Counted from the stretch's first letter, positions 10,532-19,304 are shown. The stretch is DNA of 64,000 nt from Prochlorococcus sp. AG-409-K04 (GCA_003215555.1 QCKE01000001.1:100347-164346); one strand, 5' to 3'. A program made the numbers and translations. Notes: generated from the letters alone by a model not told the origin.

Positions 10532-10900
10532 ATGAGCCTAAAAGTAAGTCACCATTTATTGCTATGTGCTACTCCTCAAAAATCTTCATGTTGCAATCCT
10601 AAGCAGGGGATAAAAAGTTGGGAAAAACTCAAAAGCATATTAAAAGAACTAAATCTCGAAGATCCTAAACGCCCTGATGGAGTTGTTTTACGTAGCAAAG
10701 TAGATTGCTTACGCGTATGCAAATCAGGTCCCATACTCCTAGTTTGGCCTGATGGAATTTGGTATAAAAATGTCTCTCCTAAACGTTTAGAAATAATAAT
10801 TAAAGATCACATTATTAAAGGTAGTCCTATAAAAAAATGGGTTCTTAAAAAAACACCTCTAAAGTTGAATAACTCTTCAAAAAATAGCTTAAAGCTTTAA
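10532..10900 (+). CDS. Thioredoxin-like [2Fe-2S] ferredoxin
   Basis: A 122-residue protein with the cysteine layout of thioredoxin-like [2Fe-2S] ferredoxins: cysteines in H-H-L-L-L-C-A-T-P-Q-K-S-S-C-C at the end of the first strand, then D-C-L-R-V-C-K-S-G-P-I-L-L-V-W-P-D-G about forty residues later. The text after the last cysteine pair, ending in W-Y, is typical of the family. Its electron partners are not known. It is 2 bases behind dxr and likely co-transcribed with it; an electron-carrier role for that pathway would be a guess. The 3' end overlaps the convergent hydrolase by about 12 bases. The C-terminal tail is basic and probably disordered. Confidence 0.85.
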   Translation: MSLKVSHHLLLCATPQKSSCCNPKQGIKSWEKLKSILKELNLEDPKRPDGVVLRSKVDCLRVCKSGPILLVWPDGIWYKNVSPKRLEIIIKDHIIKGSPIKKWVLKKTPLKLNNSSKNSLKL

Positions 10901-11989
10901 AAGCCAGCGTTTTGAAATTTCATCGCCCCAACACCCATCCCTACCGTGAAATCCATTATGACCTCCCTTCTTTGTTAAACAAATTTCTATTTTAGAATGC
11001 AATTTCCTCAACTTAATACTCTTATATAAACTCTCTAATGCACTGGCAGGTACCCAAGGATCATCGAGAGAATGAACAAACAAGGTTTGTGGAAGATACT
11101 CAATTGTATCTGAGTATAAATCATATATAGGAGAAGCTTTTTTATAATAATCATCAACATCTTTAAACCCCCATCTTGGAGATGTAATTACAGAATCAAA
11201 ATCTCGAATAGAGGAAACCGAGGAAATATTTTTTAAGCCTCCTTTTTTTAACAATTTTTTTTCTAGATCTGTTACTCCAAAAGGGTCTTCAAGCGTCTGC
11301 CTGACTAATCTATTTAACAACCATATTTGATAAAATTTGTTTCTTGGTCTCTCAATACATCTGCTACAGGCAGCTAAATCCAAAGGACTGCTAATACAAA
11401 CCAAGCCATCTAAAGCTTTTCTTCTTTTAGAGACAGTTCTAAATCCCAAACATGCATTTAACAATATTGTTCCTCCTAGTGAAAGGCCTACACCAAAAAG
11501 TGGTATTAAAGCTTTGCGCTCAGCACTCAAAGCCTCACAAATTCGCCTAGCTTTTTCTATTGCCGGGAAAATATCGCTATTACAACTTGCTGAATATGTT
11601 CCAGAAGCTAATTCCCTTCCGGGATCGGCTCCTCGAAGATTTAATCGTAAAACACAAAAACCAGCTTTCAACAAACAAGATGCCATGCGTCTAAGCCCCC
11701 TTCTTCGACTTGATCCTCCCAACCCATGCAGAATCAAAACCATACCATTTATAGATGAGTATTTTAAAGGACGATTAAGAAACGCTTTCAAATACTCTTT
11801 ATCAAACTTTTTTTCTTTTCTAGACGGTACTTCTATTTTAATAGTTTCAGAATTCTCAAGATACAAGTTTTCATCAACAAAGGTATCTCTTAATGTCTGA
11901 AGATCACCTCCTAACCATGGTAGTGTCTCTTGAAAAACTGATATTTCAAGTTTTTCAAGAAGTGCTCGAGCAAGCTCAGTTTCTACCAC
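10889..11989 (-). CDS. YheT-like alpha/beta hydrolase
   Basis: This 366-residue protein is an alpha/beta hydrolase of the YheT/COG0429 type. An oxyanion-hole motif L-I-L-H-G-L-G-G-S-S appears near residue 86. The nucleophile elbow is G-V-G-L-S-L-G-G-T near residue 165. A D-D-P-W-V-P near residue 310 supplies the acid, and K-G-G-H-N-G-F near residue 342 supplies the catalytic His. Such proteins act as esterases or lipases on unknown lipids. The start overlaps the pntB 3' end by 14 bases, so it probably rides on the transhydrogenase transcript. Confidence 0.85.
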   Translation of the reverse strand: MVETELARALLEKLEISVFQETLPWLGGDLQTLRDTFVDENLYLENSETIKIEVPSRKEKKFDKEYLKAFLNRPLKYSSINGMVLILHGLGGSSRRRGLRRMASCLLKAGFCVLRLNLRGADPGRELASGTYSASCNSDIFPAIEKARRICEALSAERKALIPLFGVGLSLGGTILLNACLGFRTVSKRRKALDGLVCISSPLDLAACSRCIERPRNKFYQIWLLNRLVRQTLEDPFGVTDLEKKLLKKGGLKNISSVSSIRDFDSVITSPRWGFKDVDDYYKKASPIYDLYSDTIEYLPQTLFVHSLDDPWVPASALESLYKSIKLRKLHSKIEICLTKKGGHNGFHGRDGCWGDEISKRWLLKL

Positions 11990-13427
11990 TAATTCCTAAT
12001 TCCTTTAATTCCACTAACAAATCACCTAATACTTTCTTGGCATCTCCAAAAAGCATTGATGTATTTTGCAACTCAAAAAGATCATTCTTGATTCCTGAGT
12101 ATCCAGCACTCATCCCTCTTTTAACAACAAAAACTGTACGAGCTTCCTGAACATCAAGAACTGGCATCCCATACAAAGGCGAGGTTGGATCATTTTTTGC
12201 CTGAGGGTTTACCACATCATTAGCTCCTAAAACAAGAACAACATCTGTTGCCGGAAAGTCCGGATTAATAACATCCATTTCTTTTAGCTGCTCATACGGA
12301 ACATCTGCTTCAGCTAAAAGGACATTCATATGTCCTGGCATTCGACCAGCAACTGGATGTATTGCATACGTCACATCAATTCCACTTCCTTCTAATGCTC
12401 TTGTAACTTCCCTTAGAGTGTGTTGAGCTTGTGCCACAGCTAATCCATAACCAGGAACAATCACAACGCGTTCTGCAGCTTCAAGCGTAAGTGCACATTC
12501 TTCTACACTGCAACTAGTTATATTTACATATTCACCAGAGTCTTTTGATCCAGATAACTGCCCAGAAGCAATTGCCCCTCCAAAAAGAACTGACAAAAGC
12601 GACCTATTCATACCTTTACACATGACTTGTGTAAGAATCAAACCAGCTGCACCAACCATTGCTCCAGCAACTATTAAAAGCTGGCTTCCTACGACAAACC
12701 CAGCAGCAGCAGCAGCTACTCCCGAGTAGCTATTTAAGAGAGATATAACTACAGGCATATCAGCTCCTCCTATAGGCAACGTCACGCCTATTCCTAAAAG
12801 AGCTGAGCTAACAACTAAAAGCCAAAGTCCGCTGTCACCTCCACTTGCAATGAAAGAGCTAATTCCTATCAAAGATAAAACACTTAATCCAATATTAATT
12901 ACATGACGAATTTTACTTTGCATTAAGGATGGAGTAGACAGCCAGCCTTGCAATTTAGCCATTGCAACTATAGACCCTGTAAAAGTAATTGATCCAACAA
13001 AAACAGATACAACAATTGAGACTTGCCCTATGAAAATATTATTGAGTCCTACTGATGTATCTGTTAAAAGGTTTGGAGCAAAAGCATATGCCAATGCCAC
13101 CAATAATGATGACATTCCGCCACAACCATTAAACAAAGCAACTGTTTCAGGCATGGCAGTCATTGCTACTTTTTTTGCTGTAAATGTTCCCAGCAAACCA
13201 CCTACCAAAGAGCCAATAATTATCCATATCCAAGAGTCCATAGATATACTTAAATCACCCAATGAATCAATCAAAACAGCTATAACAGCGAGAATCATTG
13301 CCATAGCGGCTAAACGATTTGCATCACGAGCCGAACGAACTTTAGAAAGACCTTTAATTCCCAGAGCCAACAAAAGAACAGCTAAAAGGTCGATAAGAAA
13401 CTTCAAAGTATCTGAAATAGGCATCAA
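11976..13427 (-). CDS. pntB: NAD(P) transhydrogenase subunit beta
   Basis: PntB (483 residues) has about eight or nine membrane helices, with the conserved GGADMPVVISLLNSYSGVAAA, and then the soluble NADP(H)-binding domain III. The latter shows VPGYGLAVAQAQHTLRE, the H-P-V-A-G-R-M-P-G-H-M-N-V-L-L-A-E-A motif and V-L-V-L-G-A-N-D-V-V-N-P. Together with the two alpha subunits it couples proton movement to hydride transfer between NADH and NADP+ in the membrane. Gene order on the minus strand is pntA1, pntA2, pntB, spaced 0-10 bases, then the hydrolase. Confidence 0.96.
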   Translation of the reverse strand: MMPISDTLKFLIDLLAVLLLALGIKGLSKVRSARDANRLAAMAMILAVIAVLIDSLGDLSISMDSWIWIIIGSLVGGLLGTFTAKKVAMTAMPETVALFNGCGGMSSLLVALAYAFAPNLLTDTSVGLNNIFIGQVSIVVSVFVGSITFTGSIVAMAKLQGWLSTPSLMQSKIRHVINIGLSVLSLIGISSFIASGGDSGLWLLVVSSALLGIGVTLPIGGADMPVVISLLNSYSGVAAAAAGFVVGSQLLIVAGAMVGAAGLILTQVMCKGMNRSLLSVLFGGAIASGQLSGSKDSGEYVNITSCSVEECALTLEAAERVVIVPGYGLAVAQAQHTLREVTRALEGSGIDVTYAIHPVAGRMPGHMNVLLAEADVPYEQLKEMDVINPDFPATDVVLVLGANDVVNPQAKNDPTSPLYGMPVLDVQEARTVFVVKRGMSAGYSGIKNDLFELQNTSMLFGDAKKVLGDLLVELKELGISGRN

Positions 13428-13435
13428 AAAACTCC

Positions 13436-13723
13436 TTATTTACGTGTGTTTTTACGGCTAAACATTGCAAGCATTCTGTCTGTGACAAGAAAACCTCCAA
13501 CTACGTTGAATAATGCAAAACCCAACGAAAATGATCCAAGTACTAAAAGGAAAGTGTTGCCGATGCTACCTGCTTTAATTATGAGTGTAAGAGCAGCAAG
13601 CATGGTTATTCCAGATATTGCATTTGCACCACTCATTAAAGGTGTATGCAACGTTGGTGGAACTTTTCCAATTAATTCCAACCCAAGAAGACTCCCTAAT
13701 AGAAGTACCCAAAAAAACGACAT
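13436..13723 (-). CDS. pntA2: NAD(P) transhydrogenase alpha subunit, membrane part
   Basis: A 95-residue protein with three or four membrane helices, corresponding to the C-terminal membrane part of the alpha subunit. It includes the H-T-P-L-M-S-G-A-N-A-I-S-G-I motif that faces the proton channel and ends in a short basic tail. Cyanobacteria and some other bacteria carry PntA split into two polypeptides, as here. Its start overlaps the pntA1 stop by one base (TAATG), and pntB starts 8 bases after its end, so the three are translated as an operon. Confidence 0.93.
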   Translation of the reverse strand: MSFFWVLLLGSLLGLELIGKVPPTLHTPLMSGANAISGITMLAALTLIIKAGSIGNTFLLVLGSFSLGFALFNVVGGFLVTDRMLAMFSRKNTRK

Positions 13724-14865
13724 TAGTTAGTTCCTCCTAAATTAAATACATTTGTATGTCGAATCACACCATCCTTACTTATCAAAGCCCCATTAACTAA
13801 TTCATCCTCTTCGTCAAGGAGAAGTTTATTCTCATCCACTAAAGGATCAATAAGAGATAAAAGATTTCTTGAGTACAAAGCACTTGCATGATTAGGGATA
13901 GAACATGCTAAATCGGATGCACCAATGAGAGTTACTCCATTTCTTTTTAGTGTTTGACCTACTTTGGTACATGCACAATTTCCTCCCTGAGAAACTGCTA
14001 GATCAACAACCACTGAACCTGGTCTCATTCGATCAAGCATATCTTCATCAATAAGACGTGGAGCCCTTTTGCCAGGTACTTGAGCAGTACAAATTGCTAC
14101 ATCTGCATCAGCCAGCTGAGCTGAGAGTTTTTCTCTTTGAGCCAGTAAGAAATCTTCAGAGACCTGCTTTGCATACCCTCCTGACTGACTAGGAACTTCT
14201 GTGAGATCTGGAGGGTCCAAAAACCTAGCTCCTAGCGACTCAACTTGTTCCTTCACTTCTGGGCGAATATCACTAACAAAAACAACTGCACCAAGGCGCT
14301 TAGCAGTTGCAATTGCCTGCAAACCAGCTACACCAGCTCCTAAGACAACAACCTTTGCTGGCTGAACAGTTCCTGCAGCGGTCATCAACATTGGGAAATA
14401 CCTATCGAGAGCACTTGCACCTAAAAGGACCGCTTTATAACCAGATACATTCGCTTGAGATGATAATGCATCACAAGATTGAGCTCTGCTTATTCTAGGT
14501 AACAACTCAAGAGACAATGCTGACAAACCAGCCTTCTGCAATGATTTTGCAAGACTTTGGTTTCCATATGGCGCTAGCAATCCGACAATTAATGATCCAG
14601 ATTTCAGCTTCAATAAAAACTCATTACTAGGAGAATTTACACACAAGCATAAATCAAAATTTTTAAGAGAGTCTCCAGTGATATCAGAGAAGATCTCAGC
14701 CCCTGCCTCCACATATTTGTGATCAAGATACCCCGCTGAGACACCTGCTCCTTTTTGAATAAATACTGAAAAACCTTTAGATGAAAGCTTTTTCACAGTC
14801 TCAGGAGTTGCTGCGACTCTCGTTTCACCTTCTGCAGATTCGATAGGAATTAAAACTCTTAGCAA
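13723..14865 (-). CDS. pntA1: NAD(P) transhydrogenase alpha subunit, NAD-binding part
   Basis: A 380-residue soluble protein that starts R-V-L-I-P-I-E-S-A-E-G-E-T-R-V-A-A-T-P-E, the alanine dehydrogenase/PNT N-terminal domain. The NAD(H)-binding Rossmann motif V-V-V-L-G-A-G-V-A-G-L-Q-A-I-A-T-A-K-R-L lies near residue 173, and the R-P-G-S-V-V-V-D-L-A-V-S-Q-G-G-N segment near residue 280. It is domain I of the transhydrogenase, bound on the cytoplasmic side. First gene of the minus-strand pnt operon; the next gene upstream (14996) is divergent, so the operon promoter should lie between 14866 and 14995. Confidence 0.95.
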   Translation of the reverse strand: MLRVLIPIESAEGETRVAATPETVKKLSSKGFSVFIQKGAGVSAGYLDHKYVEAGAEIFSDITGDSLKNFDLCLCVNSPSNEFLLKLKSGSLIVGLLAPYGNQSLAKSLQKAGLSALSLELLPRISRAQSCDALSSQANVSGYKAVLLGASALDRYFPMLMTAAGTVQPAKVVVLGAGVAGLQAIATAKRLGAVVFVSDIRPEVKEQVESLGARFLDPPDLTEVPSQSGGYAKQVSEDFLLAQREKLSAQLADADVAICTAQVPGKRAPRLIDEDMLDRMRPGSVVVDLAVSQGGNCACTKVGQTLKRNGVTLIGASDLACSIPNHASALYSRNLLSLIDPLVDENKLLLDEEDELVNGALISKDGVIRHTNVFNLGGTN

Positions 14866-14995
14866 GACAAAAAAACTTAATCAATTGAAGATTAGGACTG
14901 AAAAGGTTCAAAGACCACGATATTTGTTGAAAAAACCTTTTCCTTAAGCTCAATCATGGCTAATAAAAAAGAGGAAACTAAATTTCAAGCAAGAT

Positions 14996-15574
14996 ATGAG
15001 CTTAAAAGCAATCGAATGTCCTGATGGTGTATGTCATAGCCATCATGGAGGGCACGCAGTCCCTCGCACAGCAATGCAGCAAAATCTCCAACTTCATGGA
15101 AGAGAATGGTGCGAACGCCTTGCAGAAAGGATCTATGAAATGTCAGTAGATACTTATTCTCAAACTGTTATGCCTAGCTTGCATGCATCAGGATGGCAAC
15201 GTCGTCATTTGGACTGGGAATTTAAACTCGCTGACAACAACTCTGAGCCCGATGAAACGTTAGTAGAAGGAATCATTAATGCAACTGAGAGTTTTCTTAG
15301 GAGCAGTGAGGTACATCGTTTGTTTATTCAAGAACTTGTTCAAGGAACTTTTGAAGAAGCTACTGAAGATCACCTAAAATCTAAAGCCGTAAGATCATTA
15401 ATTGATAATGAGATAATGGCAATGCTTGAAGAGCGCAAAGAAGATCTTATAGATCGATTAGCAGAAAATCTCTTAGATGAATCAAATGGTGAATTTAATA
15501 TTGCAAAAAAAGCAGCTTGCGAAGGAATAAATGAAGTTAAAAAATTACTTTTAAATCATTCAGAATCAATTTAA
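14996..15574 (+). CDS. Conserved cyanobacterial protein of unknown function
   Basis: 192 residues, soluble, acidic, largely helical by composition. The N-terminus holds a Cys/His-rich stretch (E-C-P-D-G-V-C-H-S-H-H-G-G-H) that looks able to bind a metal. The remainder carries aromatic and charged residues (for example R-R-H-L-D-W-E-F-K) and a long Glu/Leu-rich C-terminal half. I do not recognise a named domain. It is transcribed divergently from the pnt operon. The ATG at 14996 is the natural start for this frame; a nearby ATG at 14956 opens a different, short frame. Confidence 0.7.
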   Translation: MSLKAIECPDGVCHSHHGGHAVPRTAMQQNLQLHGREWCERLAERIYEMSVDTYSQTVMPSLHASGWQRRHLDWEFKLADNNSEPDETLVEGIINATESFLRSSEVHRLFIQELVQGTFEEATEDHLKSKAVRSLIDNEIMAMLEERKEDLIDRLAENLLDESNGEFNIAKKAACEGINEVKKLLLNHSESI

Positions 15575-15776
15575 ATTCCATAAAATATGTTCAAAAGATT
15601 ATCTTCATATCCAATTACATTTTTTCTTTAGATTCTCAAAACCCTAGTAGAAACGTTGAATATATAAAGAATTCATTAAGACAATAATTCTATTTGTACT
15701 AAAAACATGATTTTGTACAAATAACACATATCTAAATACGTGTGCCGTGCAAAGGTAGCCCCGTTGGCTGGAACCA

Positions 15777-16022
15777 ATGGAAAATCCTTTTAAACGACGA
15801 ATAAGCATTGCCACTTGTTGGGCTTCTAGCAGAGTGGCCATATTAGATAGTACTGAACGGTACGAAGATAGCTATGCAATAACTCAAGAATTTAGAGAAT
15901 GGATAATTTGCTTAGAAAGTAAGGATTCAAAAGAAATTAATTCTTCAGTGCTTAAAGTACCCACTACATTAAAATCTCTTGAAGAAAAAAATAGAGAAAA
16001 AGATGAAATGCTTGAGCTTTGA
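15777..16022 (+). CDS. Small hypothetical protein (uncertain)
   Basis: An 81-codon frame in the space between the conserved protein and the NTRC gene. The C-terminal half (R-E-W-I-I-C-L-E-S-K then T-T-L-K-S-L-E-E-K-N-R-E-K-D-E) reads like a real soluble helical protein. The N-terminal part is basic and carries no signal peptide. I see no strong ribosome site and know no family. The flanking bases (15575-15776 and 16023-16105) hold nothing else I can support. Confidence 0.4.
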   Translation: MENPFKRRISIATCWASSRVAILDSTERYEDSYAITQEFREWIICLESKDSKEINSSVLKVPTTLKSLEEKNREKDEMLEL

Positions 16023-16105
16023 AAGCAAAAAATAATATTTTTCTCATACACGCAAGGAAGTCTAGATTTCTTTAAAATAGTATTTAGTTTATATCGATTG
16101 AAAAA

Positions 16106-17473
16106 TTGACTATTGAAAACCTTGTAATAATAGGCTCTGGCCCAGCAGGCTATACAGCAGCAATATATGCAGCCCGAGCAAATCTTCAACCATTATTAAT
16201 TACAGGTTTTGAACGAGGTGGAATTGCAGGTGGACAACTTATGACAACAACTTTTGTAGAAAATTTTCCTGGATTTCCAAATGGAATTATGGGGCCTGAT
16301 CTAATGGACCTAATTAAATCCCAGGCAATTAGATGGGGTACAAAACTTTTAGAAGTTGATGCAGAGAGTATTGATTTAAGTCAATTTCCTTTCAATATCA
16401 AAACTGCAGATGACGACATATATAGTCACGCAATTATTATTGCAACTGGTGCAAGTGCTAACAAATTAAATCTTCCTCAAGAAAAAAAATTTTGGAGTAA
16501 AGGTATTAGTGCATGTGCAATATGTGATGGAGCTACACCGCAATTTCGCGATGAAGAATTAGCAGTTGTAGGGGGAGGAGACTCTGCATGTGAAGAAGCC
16601 GTTTATTTAACAAAGTTTGGAAGTCATGTTCACCTAATTGTTCGATCAAATCAACTGAAAGCTAGCAAAGCAATGTCAGATCGAATAATAAGTAATCCCC
16701 AAATAACAATTCATTGGAACACTGAATTAATTGACGTTGAAGGTGACGAAAACAAATGGATGGAAAGAATTAAAATCAAAGAACAATCTTCAAACAAAAC
16801 TAAAAATATTTATGTAAAAGGACTATTTTATGCAATCGGCCATACGCCCAATACAGATTTGCTCAAAGGTAAGATTAAAATCAATACAAATGGATATGTC
16901 GCAACTGAACCTGGAAGGCCAGAAACCTCAAAAGAGGGGGTTTTTGCAGCAGGAGATGTTGCTGACAAGGAATGGAGACAAGGAGTTACTGCTGCTGCAA
17001 GTGGTTGCAAAGCTGCGCTAGCTGCTGAAAAATGGTTAACCCAAAAAGGGCTCTCTTCTTTGATAAAGAGATCACCTACTGAACCTGATCAAACAAAAAA
17101 TATAAACATGGAAGTTTCTACAAAAGAAAATTTCCAGGAAAATGGAAAATGGCAAAAAGGAAGTTATGCACTTAGAAAGCTGTATCATGAAAGCACTAAA
17201 GTCCTTATGGTTGTTTATACATCTCCAAATTGCGGCCCTTGCCATGTTCTAAAACCTCAACTAAAGAGAATAGTTGAAGAATTAGATGAAGCAGTTCAAG
17301 GAATAGAAATAGATATAGATTTAGATCAGGAAATTGCTAAGCAAGCAGGTATTAATGGAACTCCTACAGTGCAGTTATTTCTCAAAAAAGATCTTAAAAA
17401 GCAATGGAAGGGAGTAAAACAACGAAGTGAAATTAAACACGTAATAACTGAAATTATAAATCAAGAAAGTTAG
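16106..17473 (+). CDS. ntrC (trxB-trx fusion): NADPH thioredoxin reductase fused to thioredoxin (NTRC)
   Basis: A 455-residue fusion. Residues about 1-320 form the FAD/NADPH thioredoxin reductase: FAD motif VIIGSGPAGYTAAIYAARA, redox-active C-A-I-C-D-G near residue 140, NADPH motif V-V-G-G-G-D-S-A-C-E-E-A, and the second FAD segment V-F-A-A-G-D-V-A-D. After a linker, the last about 110 residues are a thioredoxin with the active site N-C-G-P-C-H near residue 374 and the cis-proline G-T-P-T-V. NTRC reduces 2-Cys peroxiredoxins and photosynthetic enzymes with NADPH, also in the dark. The frame begins with TTG just before the FAD strand; no ATG is available upstream. The symbol here means the reductase, not the nitrogen regulator NtrC. 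Confidence 0.92.
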   Translation: MTIENLVIIGSGPAGYTAAIYAARANLQPLLITGFERGGIAGGQLMTTTFVENFPGFPNGIMGPDLMDLIKSQAIRWGTKLLEVDAESIDLSQFPFNIKTADDDIYSHAIIIATGASANKLNLPQEKKFWSKGISACAICDGATPQFRDEELAVVGGGDSACEEAVYLTKFGSHVHLIVRSNQLKASKAMSDRIISNPQITIHWNTELIDVEGDENKWMERIKIKEQSSNKTKNIYVKGLFYAIGHTPNTDLLKGKIKINTNGYVATEPGRPETSKEGVFAAGDVADKEWRQGVTAAASGCKAALAAEKWLTQKGLSSLIKRSPTEPDQTKNINMEVSTKENFQENGKWQKGSYALRKLYHESTKVLMVVYTSPNCGPCHVLKPQLKRIVEELDEAVQGIEIDIDLDQEIAKQAGINGTPTVQLFLKKDLKKQWKGVKQRSEIKHVITEIINQES

Positions 17474-17481
17474 TCAAAATT

Positions 17482-17763
17482 TTATTTTCTTCGAGGTCCT
17501 GAAGACCTATGTCCACCACCCCTATTGCCAGGCCTAGGTCCACCAGCTCCGGCATTTCTTTCCCTATAAGTAATTCTTCCTCTTGTTAGGTCATAAGGAC
17601 TTATTTCTACTAAGACCTTATCCCCAGCTAAAAGTTTAATTCTAAATTTTGTTAGCTTTCCAGCAGCTCTACACAAACATTGATGACCAGCAGGCTGTTC
17701 AAGGGTGACTAAATAAAAGCCATTTCCTTGTTCTTTTTCAATAACTCCAGATGTCTCAATCAT
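17482..17763 (-). CDS. infA: Translation initiation factor IF-1-like protein with Gly/Arg-rich tail
   Basis: The first about 70 residues form an S1/OB-fold like IF-1: E-T-S-G-V-I-E-K-E, then G-K-L-T-K-F-R-I-K-L-L-A-G-D-K-V-L-V-E-I and S-P-Y-D-L-T-R-G-R-I-T-Y-R-E-R, matching the classical L-x-G-D-K-V and P-Y-D-L-x-x-G-R-I core. IF-1 is normally about 72 residues. This one has 93, the extra being a Gly/Arg/Pro-rich tail (GAGGPRPGNRGGGHRSSG) that looks RNA-binding and disordered. It may be a second IF-1-like gene or a specialised RNA-binding relative; a canonical infA elsewhere would decide. It is convergent with the NTRC gene (8 bases between stops). Confidence 0.75.
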   Translation of the reverse strand: MIETSGVIEKEQGNGFYLVTLEQPAGHQCLCRAAGKLTKFRIKLLAGDKVLVEISPYDLTRGRITYRERNAGAGGPRPGNRGGGHRSSGPRRK

Positions 17764-17819
17764 ACTTGTTTGTTTTTCTTATATATATAATACAATTATT
17801 TTTTTAAAAACTATCTTGA

Positions 17820-18035
17820 TTAGCTTAAAACGTCTTGTAGCTCTCTAACTGTCTGAAGTTGCCCATAATAAAAATTTGCCATTGCCCTCCTATCTGAATC
17901 TTGCAATCCATCGAAAGCTTCAAAACCAAAATTTTTCCACAATTCATTACCGCAAACTTTATCTAATTCTTTTGTTGCCTCACAAGCAAGATTATCCAAT
18001 CTTCTATTGAGATTTTTAACTTGAACAACTGACAT
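17820..18035 (-). CDS. Small conserved picocyanobacterial protein, unknown
   Basis: 71 residues, soluble, mainly helical. It begins V-Q-V-K-N-L-N-R-R-L-D-N-L-A and contains the aromatic segment W-K-N-F-G-F-E-A-F-D-G-L-Q near the middle, then R-R-A-M-A-N-F-Y-Y-G-Q-L-Q-T-V-R-E-L. I have no family name for it. The balanced charged/aromatic composition and the clean spacing to both neighbours support a real gene. It lies between the IF-1-like gene and ycf39, on the same strand. Confidence 0.6.
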   Translation of the reverse strand: MSVVQVKNLNRRLDNLACEATKELDKVCGNELWKNFGFEAFDGLQDSDRRAMANFYYGQLQTVRELQDVLS

Positions 18036-18099
18036 AACAAAAAAGGATTACCTGACTAATAGTACAAATAAACTATTTTTTTGCAAGTGGTTAGAGGCC

Positions 18100-19074
18100 C
18101 TAAAAAGGAAGTTTTTTCCTCTGCTCTTTATTGAGATCCGCCTCCATCTCTTTGAGTCGTTTAAGGATCACATCGTAATACTCCTTGACATAGGAATCTA
18201 ATGTTGTTGTTTTACTAGGGTCTAGGCCAAATTCTTCATATGTTTTCCCCATAGGAGAGTCTAGTTTTATACCACTACCACTAACATCAGCAAAAGAAAG
18301 ACGCTCTGCAACATTTAATGTTGCCTGAAAGAAAGAAACCAAAGTTTTCCCAAAAGCAATAAGAGCTGGTGAAACTCTTAACACTTTTGCTTGCTTATTA
18401 CTAAATCCCTCGCACAACTTCACAACGTCTTCACTCTTCCAACACTTTGGTCCAACAACTGGATAGCTTTTTCTAATTGTATTTTTCCTGTTCAAGGCCG
18501 AAACAGCAAATGCAGCCATATCCTCAGTATTCATATAAGAAATTTCACTGGGGGTGCCACTAATCCAAACTGGCTGACTATCTAAAATAGGAATAGCAAA
18601 CTGACCAATCACTCCTTGCATAAAAGCAGCTCCTTGCAAAATAGTAAAATCCAGGGCCGAATCCTCAAGTAACCTTTCTGTACAAAATTTGATATCCATC
18701 AAAGGAACTTCCCTAAATTTCTCAGCTGCCAACAAAGAAATAAATACAACTCTCTTGACACGTTTCTGCTCACAGGCTTGAAAAAGATTTAACTTACCTT
18801 GCCAATCAGTTACATAAACACTTCTAGGGTCATCAGGCCTACTAGTAGCTGCATCTATCACTGCATCAACTTCTTGAAGGGAATAATCGAGACTGTCTTT
18901 ATTAAGTAAATCTCCTTGCGTTAGCTCACATCCCCATTCTTGAAGATAAGAAGCCTTTCGGGGATTTCTCACCATACATCTCACTTGAATCCCAGCATCA
19001 ATAGCCTGTTTGGCTATCTGCCGACCAAGTGTGCCTGTTCCACCAACAATTAAAACCTTCATCCCAGAAGTCAT
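18100..19074 (-). CDS. ycf39: Ycf39-like NAD(P)-binding protein (atypical SDR)
   Basis: 324 residues, starting with the Rossmann motif K-V-L-I-V-G-G-T-G-T-L-G-R-Q-I-A and a second-strand arginine (C-M-V-R-N-P-R-K-A). D-A-V-I-D-A-A-T-S-R-P-D-D follows near residue 71 and VFISLLAAEKF near residue 108. This is the NmrA-like atypical SDR family that includes Ycf39. In cyanobacteria Ycf39 pairs with high-light-inducible proteins to deliver chlorophyll to newly made D1 during photosystem II assembly. The presence of petM just upstream and ycf4, psbD and psbC nearby fits a photosynthesis-assembly neighbourhood. The extended C-terminus (about residues 285-324) is charged and helical. Confidence 0.88.
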   Translation of the reverse strand: MTSGMKVLIVGGTGTLGRQIAKQAIDAGIQVRCMVRNPRKASYLQEWGCELTQGDLLNKDSLDYSLQEVDAVIDAATSRPDDPRSVYVTDWQGKLNLFQACEQKRVKRVVFISLLAAEKFREVPLMDIKFCTERLLEDSALDFTILQGAAFMQGVIGQFAIPILDSQPVWISGTPSEISYMNTEDMAAFAVSALNRKNTIRKSYPVVGPKCWKSEDVVKLCEGFSNKQAKVLRVSPALIAFGKTLVSFFQATLNVAERLSFADVSGSGIKLDSPMGKTYEEFGLDPSKTTTLDSYVKEYYDVILKRLKEMEADLNKEQRKKLPF

Positions 19075-19120
19075 TTCCAGTCAGAAGCTTAATCGTAAGC
19101 AATAAATAACGCGAGAAGTA

Positions 19121-19219
19121 TCATTTTCCTTGAATCTTAAGCAAAAGAGTTCCTCCGAAGAGTCCAAGAGGAATTAATACCCAGAAAATTGCAGCCGTTC
19201 CAAAAATCTCTGAAGCCAT
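19121..19219 (-). CDS. petM: Cytochrome b6-f complex subunit 7 (PetM)
   Basis: A 32-residue single-helix protein beginning [10 protein letters not shown], then a hydrophobic helix with [16 protein letters not shown], and a K-I-Q-G-K end. This is the standard PetM pattern. It is a small peripheral helix of the cytochrome b6f dimer in the thylakoid membrane, which passes electrons from plastoquinol to plastocyanin or cytochrome c6. It lies in the space upstream of ycf39, on the same strand, and is below the size of most gene calls. Confidence 0.92.
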   Translation of the reverse strand: MASEIFGTAAIFWVLIPLGLFGGTLLLKIQGK

Positions 19220-19304
19220 TTCCAAACGTTTAAACTAGATTCATTATTCTAATATTCTAAGCTCCTATCACAAACGTATATGCAATATTTTTACGATAAA
19301 ACAA

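Noticed and set aside
11337..11900. 187-codon plus-strand frame opposite the YheT-like hydrolase
   Set aside because: It is antisense to a gene with a full catalytic set, and its translation has no recognisable domain; a codon-bias shadow.
13030..13461. 143-codon plus-strand frame opposite pntB
   Set aside because: Antisense to a highly conserved membrane protein; the mirrored hydrophobic codons explain the open frame.
15884..16189. 101-codon minus-strand frame rich in Cys and Ser
   Set aside because: It overlaps the NTRC start and the small plus-strand frame; its Cys-rich text is the reverse of codons for Ala and Thr and does not match a metal-binding family.
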